Shown here: positions 1-9,568 of the stretch, piece after piece | Position numbering within the stretch: position 1 is the first letter of the stretch | How the letters are laid out: the number at the start of each line of letters is the position of its first letter | Source of the DNA: CAVQZC01 sp963718315 | GTDB taxonomy: Bacteria; Actinomycetota; Thermoleophilia; Gaiellales; JAICJC01 | DNA length: 64,000 bases | Assembly: GCA_963718315.1 (NCBI GenBank) | Contig: CAVQZC010000013.1 | Span: forward strand, 1-64,000 | Direction: 5' to 3' | Notes under the pieces: model-generated | The model's database searches: none | The model's input: the letters and a program-made list of their open reading frames with translations, nothing else | What the model was told of the DNA's origin: nothing | Position numbers and translations under genes: made by a program

Positions 1-147
1 TACCGCGGACCTTTCGCCTCGGCCCGCAGCCGCCGAAAGCACGGCCCTCCGCGCCCCTATGCAAGTGGCGCGTAATGCTCCATACTTGTGCGGTCCGGCT
101 CCCCACGGCCCGGACATTTACGCCACGACCCGTGAAGGAGGGTGAGT

Positions 148-1712
148 ATGGCTGCATCGGATCAGTTCGTCGAGCAGACGACGTCCGCAGCGCTCGAGGA
201 AAAGGCCAAGCTCCAGAAGCACTTCAATCGCTTCGACATCTACTTCTTCCTGATCTGCACCATCGTCGGTGCGGGCATACTGGGCCAGGTTGCCCAGAAC
301 GGCGCCCAGGGATTCCTGTGGTTGCTGATTCTCGCTGTGGTCTTCTTCGTCCCCTACGCGCTCCTCACGGCCGAGCTTGGATCGGCGTTCACCGAGGAGG
401 GCGGGCAGTACGTGTGGACGAGGATGGCGTACGGCCGCCTGACGGCGGCCATCAACGCCATCTTCTACTGGTTCTCGAACCCGATCTGGATCGGGGCGAC
501 GCTGGCCCTGCTGGCCTGCGCCGCAATCCAGAGCTACTGGTGGAACTTCTCGAACAACAGCATCCCGTACTACGCCGTGGGCATCATCTACATCTGGTTC
601 TCGGTCTACTCGGCGATTCTGTCGTTCGGCATCGGCAAGTGGATCCCGACCATCGGCGCGTGGTGCCGGATCATCGTGATCTCGGTGTTCGCGGTCACGA
701 CCATCATCTACGCGTTCAAGCACGGACTGCACTTCCCGGCCGCCGGCAAGTTCTCGCCGACCTGGGGCAGCTTCATCGCCCTGACCCCGCTGCTCTTCTT
801 CAACTACGTGGGCTTCGAGCTCCCGAACGCAGCGGGCGACGAGATGAAGGACGCACAGAAGGACGTGCCGTTCACCGTGCTCCGTGCCTGCATCACCTCG
901 ATCCTGCTGTATGGCCTGCCGATCCTCGCGATCATCTCGGTCGTCCCGCCGGATCAGATCCAGGGCAAGGGCGTGTCGGCGTTCCTGGACGCCGTCTCCA
1001 CCGTGTTCAACGGGGTCTACGGCGGCGCCGCCAACGTGCTGCTCGACCTGGTGGTGTTTGGGTTCCTGATGGCCGTCGTCTCCAGCGCCTGCACGTGGCT
1101 GATGGGCTCCGACCGGAGCCAGGCCGTTGCGTCCTACGACGGTGCCGGCCCGCGGTTCCTGGGCCAGTTCTCGGCCAAGCTGGGAACCCCGGTGCGGGTC
1201 AACTTCCTGTCCGGCGTGTTCTCGACGATCGTGTTCGTCATCGCGTCGGAGCTGACCTCTGGCAGCGCCGCCGACGCATTCAACGTGATGATCGGCGTGG
1301 TGCTGACCTTCACGACCATCTCCTACATCGTGATCTTCCCGACGCTGGCAATCCTGCGTCGCAAGCACCGCCGACGTCCACCGGCCCTACAAGGTGCCCG
1401 GCGGCATGACCGGGGTGTATGTCTGCGCAGGACTGACGACGTTCTGGGCGGTGTTCGCCACGCTGGTCGCGGATCTTCCCGGGCTTCCTTGACTACAGCC
1501 CGCACGCGATCTTCAGCGGTCACATCCTGAACGACGGCGATCTGCCGTCGAACGTGTCTCGGCTGAAGTACGAGACGATCTCGCTCGTGGCCATCGGTGT
1601 GACGATGGTCGCCGGCGTCATCTTCTACTGGCTCGGCGCCCCGACGCGCGCCGACATGGTCACCCAGCCGATCGAGGGCAACGAGGATCTCGCCCTCGCC
1701 GCCGGCGACTGA
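148..1712 (+). CDS. APC-family amino acid/amine permease (two frameshifts)
   Basis: Integral membrane transporter of the amino acid-polyamine-organocation superfamily, about 520 residues with about 12 hydrophobic segments. The first helix carries the family glycine-rich stretch (TIVGAGILGQ, about residues 33-42) and a later one has FNYVGFELPN, typical of substrate-binding helix 6. ATG at 148 is chosen over an upstream GTG because GAAGGAGG lies 7 bases before it. The frame breaks near 1366 and again near 1468; after each break the permease sequence (VHRPYKVPGG, then FPGFLDY) continues to the stop at 1710. The substrate is unknown; the catabolic neighbours suggest an amino acid or amine. Confidence 0.85.
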
Positions 1713-1725
1713 CCCACGTGTATCC

Positions 1726-1755
1726 GGGTGAGGGGCGCGTGGGCGCCCCTCACCC
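1726..1755 (+). terminator. Terminator-like hairpin after the permease
   Basis: Perfect 13-bp inverted repeat, arms 1726-1738 and 1743-1755 with a 4-base loop, starting 13 bases after the permease stop. No T-run follows, so it may be a 3'-end stabiliser rather than a classic intrinsic terminator. The stem core GTGAGGGGCG recurs in the hairpin at 35231-35262. Confidence 0.6.
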
Positions 1756-1772
1756 GCGACATACTCCCTCGG

Positions 1773-2372
1773 GTGTGGCGCAGCTTTGATCTCACCGACC
1801 TCGCCGCCGAACGGCGAAAGCTGGCAGATCGGGTGCTCGGGCTGCTAACGGCAGCCGTCGTGTCTGGCGCCGTCGCGGTGAGCGGGCACTACCGGGTGTT
1901 TGCCGGACTGGTCGCAATCGCCTCCCTCGGCGGCGCGGCGTTCATGACGTACCTGTACATCGCAGCGAACGACGGCATCCGCCGCTGCGCCGACGAGTTC
2001 ATCCTGCACCGCTACCCGTACGACCGCCACGACGACCGAACCAGCCGCCTGGTGGCGAAGCGGGCCCGGTCCATCGACACGCCGGCATACCGCCGGAAGC
2101 TGGCCACAGGCCTGCGGCGACGGATGGCCGTCAGCGGGCACTGGGCGGGACGGCCGATCGCGAAGCACACGGCACACACGCTGTCAGACCACCAGACGCT
2201 GATCGACTCGATCGCGACGCGGGTGGAACAGGGGCAGGGCGACCCGGCAACCCTGGTCAAGCTCGATCGCCTGCTCCGCGCACCGAACCTGACGGACGAC
2301 TTCACCCAGGATGCGGAGATCGACGCGCTGGAGGTTGAACTGCAGGGTATAGCGGATGCACTGGTAACCTGA
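1773..2372 (+). CDS. Hypothetical protein with two membrane segments
   Basis: Not recognised. About 199 residues if GTG 1773 is used; an upstream in-frame GTG at 1728 lies inside the terminator hairpin and is unlikely. Two hydrophobic stretches (about residues 22-58) contain VLGLLTAAVVSGAVAVSG and a second helix ending in FMTYLYIAAN. A basic, probably cytoplasmic C-terminal domain with many Arg and His follows. The gene ends 5 bases before the aminotransferase start. No catalytic motif is visible. The start is weakly supported because no clear ribosome binding site precedes it. Confidence 0.6.
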   Translation: MWRSFDLTDLAAERRKLADRVLGLLTAAVVSGAVAVSGHYRVFAGLVAIASLGGAAFMTYLYIAANDGIRRCADEFILHRYPYDRHDDRTSRLVAKRARSIDTPAYRRKLATGLRRRMAVSGHWAGRPIAKHTAHTLSDHQTLIDSIATRVEQGQGDPATLVKLDRLLRAPNLTDDFTQDAEIDALEVELQGIADALVT

Positions 2373-2377
2373 CGGCC

Positions 2378-3642
2378 GTGACCCGGCTCTGGAACGGCTT
2401 CGCCGACATGGCGATCGTGAAGGACGACGAGTTCGTCGTCGCGCGCGGCGACGGCGCGCGTCGTGTGGGACGAGCCGGCACCGAGTACATCGACGCGAAG
2501 GGCGGCCTCTGGTACTGCGCGGTCGGCCACGGACGGGCCGAGATCGCCGACGCCGCTCGCGAGCAGATGCGCGACGCTGGCCGCCTACGACATCTTCGGC
2601 GGCACCGCCAACCGGCCGGCGCTCGAGCTGGCCGAGCGCGTATCGGCGATCGCCCCGATGCGCGGACGGCGCGGTGTTCTTCGGCAGCGGCGGGTCGGAC
2701 GCGGTCGACACCGCCGGCAAGCTGGCGCGCCGCTACTGGCACGCGGTCGGCAGGCCCGGCAAGACGGATCATCGTCCACCGCGACCGCCGCTACCACGGC
2801 ATGAACGCCTACGGCACGCAGCCTGGCCGGGATCCCGGCGAACCGAGGGCTTCGGCGCCCTGGTCGGCCGACATCGCCGGCGTCCCCACCGACGACACCG
2901 AGGCGCTGGCCGAGCTGTTCGAGCGCGACGGCGACCGGATCGCGGCGTTCATCGGCGAGCCGGTGATCGGCGCCGGCGGCGTCTTCCACCCGCGTCGACG
3001 GCTACTGGCAGCGCGTGCGCGAGCTGTGCAGCAAGCACGACGTGCTGCTGATCGCCGACGAGGTGATCTGCGGGATTCGGCCGGCTCGGCGAGTGGTTCG
3101 GCTGCCAGCGCGTCGGCATCGAGCCCGACCTGGTCACCTGCGCCAAGGGCATCACGTCCGGCTACCTCCCGCTCGGCGCCGTGATCGCCTCGGAGCGCGT
3201 GCAGGAGCCGTTCTGGACAACGCCGGGCACGATGTTCCGCCATGGCTACACCTACTCCGGGCACCCCTCGGTGTGCGCCGCGGGGCTGGCCAACCTGGAC
3301 ATCATCGAGCGCGAGCAGCTCGTATCGCGGGTGCGCGACCTGGAGCCGGTGCTGGCCGCCGCGCTCGAGCCGCTGGCGTCGCTTCCGATCGTGTCAGCGG
3401 TGCGCGCGGGGCTGGGCCTGCTGGGTGCCGTGGAGATCGATGCGACCGCACGGGCGGCCGAGCCCGGACTGGTTGACCGGCTGGTCAAGCAGTGCCGCGA
3501 GCAGGGCGTGCTGACGCGCGGCCTGGCCGGTCATTCGCTGCAGGTGTCGCCGTCCTTCGTGATCACGGAGGAGCAGATCCAGCGCATCGCCGAGGTGTTC
3601 GGCGCGGTTGCATCAGGCGTGGCGGTGGAAGCCGCCGTGTAG
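2378..3642 (+). CDS. Class III PLP aminotransferase (multiple frameshifts)
   Basis: PLP-dependent aminotransferase of subgroup III (acetylornithine/GABA/glutamate-semialdehyde-aminomutase type), about 418 residues. Readable in order across three frames: VFFGSGGSDAVDTA (cofactor phosphate region), YHGMNAYGT, FIGEPVIGAGG, then LLIADEVICGFGRLG with the cofactor-binding Asp, and CAKGITSGYLPLG with the Schiff-base Lys. About ten frame breaks lie between 2460 and 3075; from 3050 to the stop the sequence is clean. Substrate unknown; it fits deamination of an amine or amino acid imported by the adjacent permeases. The 3' end overlaps the convergent gene at 3613 by 30 bases. Confidence 0.85.
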
Positions 3643-3882
3643 GTGCTCGCCCAGCGAGTGCAGGCCGTGGTGGTAGTGCTGCCCGATCTTCCTGGGTAGG
3701 TCGAAGGCCAGCGCGACCACCAGCAGCGTCAGGATCAGCGGGATGATCCCGCCGGCGGCGACCGACCAGTCGAAGTAGGGCTTCGCCGCGATGAAGGCGA
3801 TCCAGACCGGCCAGGACATCAGCGCGATCACCGCGAGCAGGCCGATCTTGATGGCCCGGTCTGACTGTGGTGCGGGTTGCAT
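3613..3882 (-). CDS. Small membrane protein with His-rich tail
   Basis: 89 residues; ATG at 3882 is preceded by GGAGG at a good distance. Two hydrophobic helices (about residues 12-33 and 41-62) are followed by a short cytoplasmic tail ending HYHHGLHSLGEHLHGGFHRHA-like, with nine His in the last 22 residues. The tail could bind a transition metal, but no family is recognised. The gene lies just downstream of the CBS-domain gene on the same strand and probably shares its transcript. Its 3' end overlaps the aminotransferase tail convergently. Confidence 0.7.
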   Translation of the reverse strand: MQPAPQSDRAIKIGLLAVIALMSWPVWIAFIAAKPYFDWSVAAGGIIPLILTLLVVALAFDLPRKIGQHYHHGLHSLGEHLHGGFHRHA

Positions 3883-3899
3883 TCTGGATCCTCCCTTCG

Positions 3900-4331
3900 T
3901 CAGCTCCTGGTTGCGGAGAGCATCTCCAGAGCCGTGTCTGTCCCCTCGGGATCGAGCCGCAGCACGGCCTCGGCGGCGGCGAACAGGTCGCGGAGGCTGA
4001 CCATGCCCGCCACGTAGCCCTGCTCGATGACCGGCAGGTGGCGGATGCCCTTGCGCCTCATCGTGTCGGCCGCCCACAGCACGTCCGCATCGGGCGGCGC
4101 CGTGGTCACCAGGCCGGACATGGCGTCGGCGACCGGCATGACGCGCAGATCAGTGCCGTCGGCGACCAGCCCGACGAGGTCGCGCTCGGTGATGATCCCG
4201 GCCATTGCCGGCCCCTCCATCACCAGGCAGGCCCCCACTCGCCGCTCGCGCATGACCGCCGCCGCCTGGGCAACGGTGGCATCGGGCGGGCAGGTGACGA
4301 GATCGGTCTGCATGATCTCGGCGAGTCGCAT
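3900..4331 (-). CDS. CBS-domain pair protein
   Basis: 143 residues consisting of two tandem CBS motifs and little else: CPPDATVAQAAAVMRERRVGACLV...GIITERDLV, then TTAPPDADVLWAADTMRRKGIRHLPV...GMVSLRDLF. Stand-alone CBS pairs bind adenosine nucleotides and usually act as energy or redox sensors on a partner protein. It is followed by the His-rich membrane protein with an 17-base gap, so the two are probably co-transcribed. The target is not evident. Confidence 0.85.
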   Translation of the reverse strand: MRLAEIMQTDLVTCPPDATVAQAAAVMRERRVGACLVMEGPAMAGIITERDLVGLVADGTDLRVMPVADAMSGLVTTAPPDADVLWAADTMRRKGIRHLPVIEQGYVAGMVSLRDLFAAAEAVLRLDPEGTDTALEMLSATRS

Positions 4332-4378
4332 TCGTGCCTCCTGCTACTAGCTGCTCCACATGTTGTAGCAGAAGCCAC

Positions 4379-4408
4379 GACGGCCGGGACAGTGTTGTCC
4401 CGGCCGTC
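4379..4408 (-). terminator. Terminator hairpin of the second permease
   Basis: Perfect 13-bp stem (4379-4391 with 4396-4408, loop GTGT) between the permease end at 4438 and the CBS gene start at 4331. No U-tract is visible on the minus-strand side. It separates two minus-strand units. Confidence 0.55.
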
Positions 4409-4437
4409 AACACGCAAATTGCGCTGTTAGATGGCTC

Positions 4438-5970
4438 TTAGATGGTGGTGTCGGGCGGCGCCGGCGTGAAGTCGATGTTCTCGTCCAGCGGTGCCACACC
4501 GTGGTGCGCGGCCGCATGCGAAGCGGCGTTCTTGATCCGGTCCGGCTTCCATACCTGCATCACCCCGTACCAGGCAGCGGACAGCACCACCACCCCCAGC
4601 GCCCAGTACACCGCCAGCCAGTTGAGGTTGGTGGTGTCGTGCGGGGCCGGGTGAAGCGCGCCGTAGAAGCCGAGCACGGGGGTCGCGATGGCGACCAACA
4701 CGACCAGGTATTGCCACCAGACACCGCCGTTCCGAACGAGCAGGCCGATCGCCGCAACGGCCAGCGCCAGGTAGACCAGCTCGATCGCAAACGAGCCAGC
4801 GGTCGCCGACACCAGAAACGCGGCGAACTCGCGCGAGCCTGCGATCGGGATGAACCTGTCCATCGTGTGGCTGTAGGCGCCGACCAGCACCAGTCCGATG
4901 CCGCCGACGGCGACCATCAGGTTGCCGACCCACGGCGTGTTGTGCCGCGATGTCCTTGCGAACACCGAGGGCAGCAGGCCGTCACGGCCGAGGGCGAAGT
5001 AGCCGCGGCCGATGGTGACGCAGATCGCGAGAGCCAGTCCGGTGGCGTCGAGGATGACCACAAGGTCGACGATCCAGGCGTACCAGCTGCCGACGTACTG
5101 CGTCGCCAGCTTGTCGAGCACCGTGGGGTCGAGCCACGCCCCCTGGTCGACCGCCGCCTTGCCGAGGCCGATCGAGATGGCGTAGGACATCAGCACGAAG
5201 AACGCAGCCGAGACGCCGACCGTCCACAGCAGCGCCCGCGGGATCGACTTGTGCGGCTCGTGGCTCTCCTCGCCGATCGAGGCCGCCGCCTCGAAGCCGA
5301 CGAACAGCAGGATGCCCAGCAGCACGCCGTCGAAGACGGTGCTCAGAGACGTGGTCGCCGGGTTGAACACCTCCAGCGTGTTGCCGTTTGCGCCGCCCTT
5401 GAAGATCATCGCCAGGGCGAGGATGGTCATCACCGTGAACGAGACCGCCGCGAAGCCGAGCATGAGGCCGATCGCCAGTCGGATACCCACGTAGTTCAGG
5501 ATCAGGACGAGGACCAGGAAGACCAGCGCGAACAGCCACCAGGCGGGCAGCGTGCTCGTCAGCCAGTCCATGTGCTCGGCCCAGAAGCCCTGGGTGAGGA
5601 TGCCGAGGCCGAGGTAGATGCCGCCGCCACCGAGGAACAGGGTGCCGACGAAGAAAACGCCTGCGAAGAAGACGCCGACCGCAGGGTGGGCGCCGTGGGT
5701 GAGGTACTCGTAGATCGCACCGGCGCCCTGGAATCGACGTGCGAAGAGTGAGATCGCGTAGGCGATCGCGAGCACGCCGAGGCCGGCGACCAGCACCGAC
5801 AGGGTGGTGTTGAACAACGCCCCGTTCGCGGGATTCGAGACCAGGCTCAGGACCAGGGCCGTCGAGAACATGGGGCCGATCGCCAGCGCCTGCGCGACTG
5901 CCGCCATCGTGCCAAGCCGCCGTTCTCCGAGCTCACCGCCGCGGGTTGGGGGCGGTGCCGATGTAGCCAT
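4438..5970 (-). CDS. APC-family amino acid permease
   Basis: 510-residue membrane transporter of the APC superfamily with about 12 predicted helices; unbroken frame. ATG 5970 is preceded by GGAGGGAGTC, a strong ribosome binding site. The N-terminal region (MAAVAQALAIGPMFSTALVL) and FVGFEAAASIGEESHEPHKSIPRAL in the middle are characteristic; the latter matches the helix 6 and loop signature of basic amino acid/ethanolamine-type permeases. It is divergent from the GntR-type regulator, and the shared intergenic region carries an ATTG-N4-CATT motif, suggesting control by that regulator. Confidence 0.88.
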   Translation of the reverse strand: MATSAPPPTRGGELGERRLGTMAAVAQALAIGPMFSTALVLSLVSNPANGALFNTTLSVLVAGLGVLAIAYAISLFARRFQGAGAIYEYLTHGAHPAVGVFFAGVFFVGTLFLGGGGIYLGLGILTQGFWAEHMDWLTSTLPAWWLFALVFLVLVLILNYVGIRLAIGLMLGFAAVSFTVMTILALAMIFKGGANGNTLEVFNPATTSLSTVFDGVLLGILLFVGFEAAASIGEESHEPHKSIPRALLWTVGVSAAFFVLMSYAISIGLGKAAVDQGAWLDPTVLDKLATQYVGSWYAWIVDLVVILDATGLALAICVTIGRGYFALGRDGLLPSVFARTSRHNTPWVGNLMVAVGGIGLVLVGAYSHTMDRFIPIAGSREFAAFLVSATAGSFAIELVYLALAVAAIGLLVRNGGVWWQYLVVLVAIATPVLGFYGALHPAPHDTTNLNWLAVYWALGVVVLSAAWYGVMQVWKPDRIKNAASHAAAHHGVAPLDENIDFTPAPPDTTI

Positions 5971-5992
5971 GACTCCCTCCTCGGTGGATTGG

Positions 5993-6004
5993 ATTGGATA
6001 CATT
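5993..6004. promoter_or_regulatory. Operator-like motif between permease and GntR regulator
   Basis: ATTGGATACATT, a near-palindrome (ATTG-N4-CATT), located 23 bases upstream of the permease start. A close relative (ATTGTATCCAAT, opposite orientation) lies at 9569-9580. GntR/FadR-family regulators bind short palindromes of this general size, so the neighbouring regulator is the obvious candidate. Two sites only; no experiment. Confidence 0.45.
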
Positions 6005-6074
6005 CGCACCCAGAGCGGATAGCTGTCAAGACCGCCAGATCGGTCCAACCTTGACCAGGCGGGACGGCGGCGTA

Positions 6075-6746
6075 ATGTATGCAAAGGCCATGGCCGTACA
6101 ACCTGCGATCGCCCCACTCCAGATCCAGAGCGTGGTCGACCACGTCTACACGGCCCTGCGTGAGCGAATCCTGTCCGGCGACCTGCCCCGGGGCACAAAG
6201 CTGCGGCAGGCGTCGCTGGCCGAGGAGCTGGGCGTCTCGCGCACCCCGCTCCGCGAGGCGCTTCGCCGGCTGTCGACCGAGGGCCTGGTCGACTTCTCAC
6301 CGAACCGCGGCGCCACCGTCTCGGAGCTGGACTTCGGGGACATGCGCCACGCCTGGTCGGCACGGGTGGCCCTCGAGCCGGGCGCCGCGCGGCTGGCCGC
6401 CGAGCGCCGTGACGCCGACTCGATCGCGGCCATGCGCGACGCCGTGGCCGAGCAGCGCGCCGTTGGCAGCGACCGCGACCGGAGCTTCGCCGCCAACCGC
6501 AGCTTCCACCTGTCCCTGGCTGCCGCTTCCGGCAATCCGCACCTCAACCGCTTTGCCGAGATGCTCTGGGTGCCCCGGATCGGCGTCCCCATCTACCAGG
6601 CCCAGGCTGCCGAGCCGAGCGGGGCGAAGGCGTGGGCCGACGAGCACGAACGGATCATCGATGCGATCGAAGCCGGAGAGGCCGAGGCGGCCGAGCGCCT
6701 CACCCGCGACCACATAGCTGCCCATCCCCCAGTGGAGCCTGACTGA
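6075..6746 (+). CDS. GntR-family (FadR/FCD subfamily) transcriptional regulator
   Basis: About 223 residues. The N-terminal winged helix-turn-helix shows the GntR signature (VYTALRERILSGDLPRGTKL, then LAEELGVSRTPLREALRRL). The C-terminal half is an all-helical FCD ligand domain with metal/ligand His residues in NRSFHLSLAAASGN and the final DEH. ATG 6075 or 6090 could be the start. The stop overlaps the amidohydrolase start (TGATGA), so the two are translationally coupled. FCD regulators respond to carboxylic acid intermediates; it likely controls the divergent permease and the ring-cleavage genes that carry the same motif. Confidence 0.88.
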   Translation: MYAKAMAVQPAIAPLQIQSVVDHVYTALRERILSGDLPRGTKLRQASLAEELGVSRTPLREALRRLSTEGLVDFSPNRGATVSELDFGDMRHAWSARVALEPGAARLAAERRDADSIAAMRDAVAEQRAVGSDRDRSFAANRSFHLSLAAASGNPHLNRFAEMLWVPRIGVPIYQAQAAEPSGAKAWADEHERIIDAIEAGEAEAAERLTRDHIAAHPPVEPD

Positions 6747-8338
6747 TGACTCATATCGCCATCCTGGGAGCGCGCATCCGCACGCTCGACCCCAACCGCC
6801 CGTGGGCGACCGCCGTCGCCGGCAAGGACGGCGCAGTCGTTGCCGTCGGCGGCGACGACGAGGTACGCCGCGCATGCCCGCCGGGCGCCGACATCATCGA
6901 CGGCCGGGGGATGGTCGTTGTGCCCGGCCTGACCGACTCCCACCAGCACCCATTCCTGGGCGCTGTCGAGACGCGGGGAGTCGACCTGGCCGGCGCCGCC
7001 ACCGTCGACGAGGTGCGCGAGCGCCTGGCAGGCGAGCGGCTGCGCTGCGGCGACGGCGCCTGGATCACCGGCTACTCGCTGGAGTACAGCGTGTTCGAGG
7101 GCATGACCACCTCGGGCGAGCTGTTCGAGCGGGCGGTCGGCGGCGCCCCCGCGGTGATGACCTTCTTCGACTTCCACACCGCCCTGGCAACCCCAGCTGC
7201 GCTGGTCGCGGCCGGGATCGACGGGCCGCGGACGTTCCACGACAGCTCGGAGATCGTCTGCATCGACGGTCGGCCAACGGGCGAGCTACGCGAGGGCGCG
7301 GTTGGCCTGGTGGTCGACGTGGTGCCCATGCCCACCGGCGAGGAGCGGCTGCAGTGCATCGCCGACACGCTGGCGGCCATGAACCGGGTCGGCGTGACCG
7401 CCATCCACATGATGGACGGCACGCTCGCGACACCCGATGAGTGCCGCGCGCTCGAGCAGAGCGGCCGGCTGCACTGCCGGCAGGTGGTGCCCTTCACCGT
7501 CCAGCCCACGGCCGAGGACGAGCTGATCGAAGCCGCCATCGCGGCGGGAGCGCAGCAGGGCCGCCTGTGGCGGTCGGGCTGGGCGAAGTTCTTCATCGAC
7601 GGCGTTGTCGAGACCGGCACCGCGTGGCTGGAGGAGCCCGACACCCTGGGCCGCGGGATGGAGCCGAACTGGCCTGACCCCGGGCGCTACGCCGCCACGG
7701 TGCGCCGCTTCGCCGAGGCCGGGTTCCCGTGCATCACCCACGCGATCGGCGACCGAGGGATCCGCTGTGCGCTGGATGCATACGCCGCGTCGCCGCGGCC
7801 GGCCCGCGGCCCGCACCGGGTCGAGCACATCGAGACCGCGCCGGACGAGATCATCGCCCGGTTCGCACCGGAGGGCGTCGTGGCCTCGCAGCAGGCCAAC
7901 CACATGCAGTGGATCCCGCCCGGACGCGACGATCCATGGTGCACGTCCCTGGGACCCGTGCGCCGCGACCGCGGCTGGCGGATCGGCGATCTGCGCCGGT
8001 CGGGGGCGACGGTCGCGCTGGGCTCGGACTGGCCGGTGGCCGGGTACGACCCCCGCGAGGGCATGGGCTTCGCCCGCCTTCGCCGCGCGCCGGGCCACCG
8101 TGACCGGGAGTCGTTCACGCCGTCGCAGATCATCAGCGGGATCGAGGCGCTGGAGGGCTACACCACGCACGCAGCGGCGGCGGTGTCGGATGATGCGGTG
8201 GCCGGCAAGATCGCGCCCGGCTACCGGGCTGACTTCACCGCCTTCGCCGAGGATCCGGTCGAGTGCGACCCGGATGACCTGATGGAGCTCCCGGTCGTGC
8301 TGACCGTGGTCGACGGCCGGGTGGTCCACCGGGCATAG
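6746..8338 (+). CDS. Amidohydrolase family protein (YtcJ-like)
   Basis: 530 residues, cytoplasmic metal-dependent hydrolase of the amidohydrolase superfamily. The beta-barrel metal ligands are visible: HxH in GLTDSHQHPF (near residue 65-70), His in ITHAIGDRG, His in HRVEHIE, and the Asp in ALGSDWPV. The N-terminal MTHIAILGARIRTLD and C-terminal VVDGRVVHR form the composite beta-sandwich. The YtcJ group cleaves amide or N-formyl bonds of unknown physiological substrates. Coupled to the GntR regulator and convergent with the FAH gene (ends abut at 8338/8339). Confidence 0.85.
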   Translation: MTHIAILGARIRTLDPNRPWATAVAGKDGAVVAVGGDDEVRRACPPGADIIDGRGMVVVPGLTDSHQHPFLGAVETRGVDLAGAATVDEVRERLAGERLRCGDGAWITGYSLEYSVFEGMTTSGELFERAVGGAPAVMTFFDFHTALATPAALVAAGIDGPRTFHDSSEIVCIDGRPTGELREGAVGLVVDVVPMPTGEERLQCIADTLAAMNRVGVTAIHMMDGTLATPDECRALEQSGRLHCRQVVPFTVQPTAEDELIEAAIAAGAQQGRLWRSGWAKFFIDGVVETGTAWLEEPDTLGRGMEPNWPDPGRYAATVRRFAEAGFPCITHAIGDRGIRCALDAYAASPRPARGPHRVEHIETAPDEIIARFAPEGVVASQQANHMQWIPPGRDDPWCTSLGPVRRDRGWRIGDLRRSGATVALGSDWPVAGYDPREGMGFARLRRAPGHRDRESFTPSQIISGIEALEGYTTHAAAAVSDDAVAGKIAPGYRADFTAFAEDPVECDPDDLMELPVVLTVVDGRVVHRA

Positions 8339-9169
8339 CTACCGCTCGGCCTCGACCGGGTTGCGCAGCGTGCCGACCCCCTCGACCTCGATCTCGACCA
8401 CATCTCCCTCGCGCAGGTAGCGCGGCGGCTGCCGCGAGTCGCCGACGCCGCCCGGCGTCCCGGTCGCGATCACGTCACCCGGCTCCAGGGTCATCCCGCG
8501 GGAGCAGTACTGGATCAGCTCGACGACCGAGAAGATCAGGTTCGACGTGTTGGACGACTGCATCAGCTCGCCCGAAACGGTGGTCGTGATGTCGATGTCG
8601 GCCAGGTCGGTGCCGTCCGCCGAGGCAACACAGGGGCCCATCGGGGTGAACGTGTCGAAGCTCTTGCCCAGCGTGAACTGGCGCAGCGGCGTCTCGAGCT
8701 GGGCGCGGCGGCCGGACACGTCGTGGACGACGGTTATCCCGCCCACCGCGGCCCGCGCCTGCTCGGCGTCGGCGCGGTAGAGACGGCTGGCGAGCACAAC
8801 GGCGAGCTCGCCCTCGAAGTCGGGGCGGGTCTCCTCCCGCGGGATGACGATCGGCGCACCATGGCCGATCAGCGACGACGTCCACTTCGCAAAGACGACC
8901 GGCGTGGCCGGGATGTCGAGCTCCGACTCCTCGGCATGGTCGCGGTAGTTGAGGCCGATCGCGATCAGCTTGTTCGGGATCACCGGATGGAGCAGCTTCA
9001 CGTCCTCGACCTGGTGGGCCACGCCGGCCGCTGCGGCGACGCGGCGCCATGCTTCGGGGGTCGGGATGAAGCCCGCAGGTCCGGCCGGACCCGCCTCGCG
9101 GATGACGTCACCCTGCAACGCCCCGATCTTGACCTCGCCCGCCGGGTCGACGAACCGCACCGCCCTCAT
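8339..9169 (-). CDS. Fumarylacetoacetate hydrolase-family protein
   Basis: 276 residues. The FAH fold signature is complete: IGLNYRDHAEE, PDFEGELAVVL (acidic metal ligands), GKSFDTFTPMGP, and GDVIATGTPGGVG near the C-terminus. Family members hydrolyse or isomerise 2-keto acid products of aromatic ring cleavage, for example 2-hydroxyhepta-2,4-diene-1,7-dioate. Start ATG 9169 overlaps the stop of the upstream gene (ATGA), so it is the second gene of a two-gene operon. Reaction on the actual substrate is inferred from context. Confidence 0.88.
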   Translation of the reverse strand: MRAVRFVDPAGEVKIGALQGDVIREAGPAGPAGFIPTPEAWRRVAAAAGVAHQVEDVKLLHPVIPNKLIAIGLNYRDHAEESELDIPATPVVFAKWTSSLIGHGAPIVIPREETRPDFEGELAVVLASRLYRADAEQARAAVGGITVVHDVSGRRAQLETPLRQFTLGKSFDTFTPMGPCVASADGTDLADIDITTTVSGELMQSSNTSNLIFSVVELIQYCSRGMTLEPGDVIATGTPGGVGDSRQPPRYLREGDVVEIEVEGVGTLRNPVEAER

Positions 9170-9531
9170 CGGCCCTGCTCCGTCCGCAGCACCTTGAGCG
9201 CGTTGATCGCCCGGGGAATCCCGGAGTAGGGTGCCGTCTGCAGGATGGTCTCCTCGATCTCCATGTCGGTCACGCCGATCACGCGCGCCGCGCGGACGTG
9301 GGCCGCCACCTGCGGGTCGGAACTGCCGAGCGCCGTCAGGACGGCCAGGATCAGCAGTTCGCGGTCGCGCACCGAGAGGCCACCGCGGGTGTGCACCTCG
9401 CCGAACACCCAGTCGATCAGCCAGTCGCTCATCGGGCTGCCCATCCGCTCCAGGAAGGCGTCCCCTCCGGGCTCATCCCCGAGCTCTGCCAGCCGTGCCA
9501 GGCCTCGCTGCCTGCGTTCCGATTCGTCCAT
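9166..9531 (-). CDS. Carboxymuconolactone decarboxylase-like (AhpD-fold) protein
   Basis: 121 residues, an all-helical CMD domain: WVFGEVHTRGGLSVRDRELLILAVLTALG followed by HVRAARVIGVTDMEIEETILQ. The CxxC of AhpD peroxidase-type members is absent, so a gamma-carboxymuconolactone decarboxylase-type or unknown lyase role is more likely than a disulfide reductase. Start ATG 9531 follows AAGGAGG. It is translationally coupled to the FAH gene and divergent from the large ring-cleavage operon. Confidence 0.82.
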   Translation of the reverse strand: MDESERRQRGLARLAELGDEPGGDAFLERMGSPMSDWLIDWVFGEVHTRGGLSVRDRELLILAVLTALGSSDPQVAAHVRAARVIGVTDMEIEETILQTAPYSGIPRAINALKVLRTEQGR

Positions 9532-9568
9532 CTGGAAGGCCTCCTTGACCACGCCCGGCGGACGGAAT

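Noticed and set aside
75..1409. Long open frames on both strands overlapping the first permease
   Set aside because: They are high-GC shadow frames with Arg/Pro/Gly-rich translations and no ribosome binding site; the permease frame has membrane helices and a good ribosome binding site.
2460..3075. Reading the aminotransferase as several short separate genes
   Set aside because: Each piece contains a consecutive block of one class III aminotransferase in the correct order, so a single frameshifted gene is the better call.
4501..5751. 416-codon plus-strand open frame antisense to the second permease
   Set aside because: Translation is Arg/Glu/Gln-rich shadow sequence without motifs; the minus-strand permease is clear.
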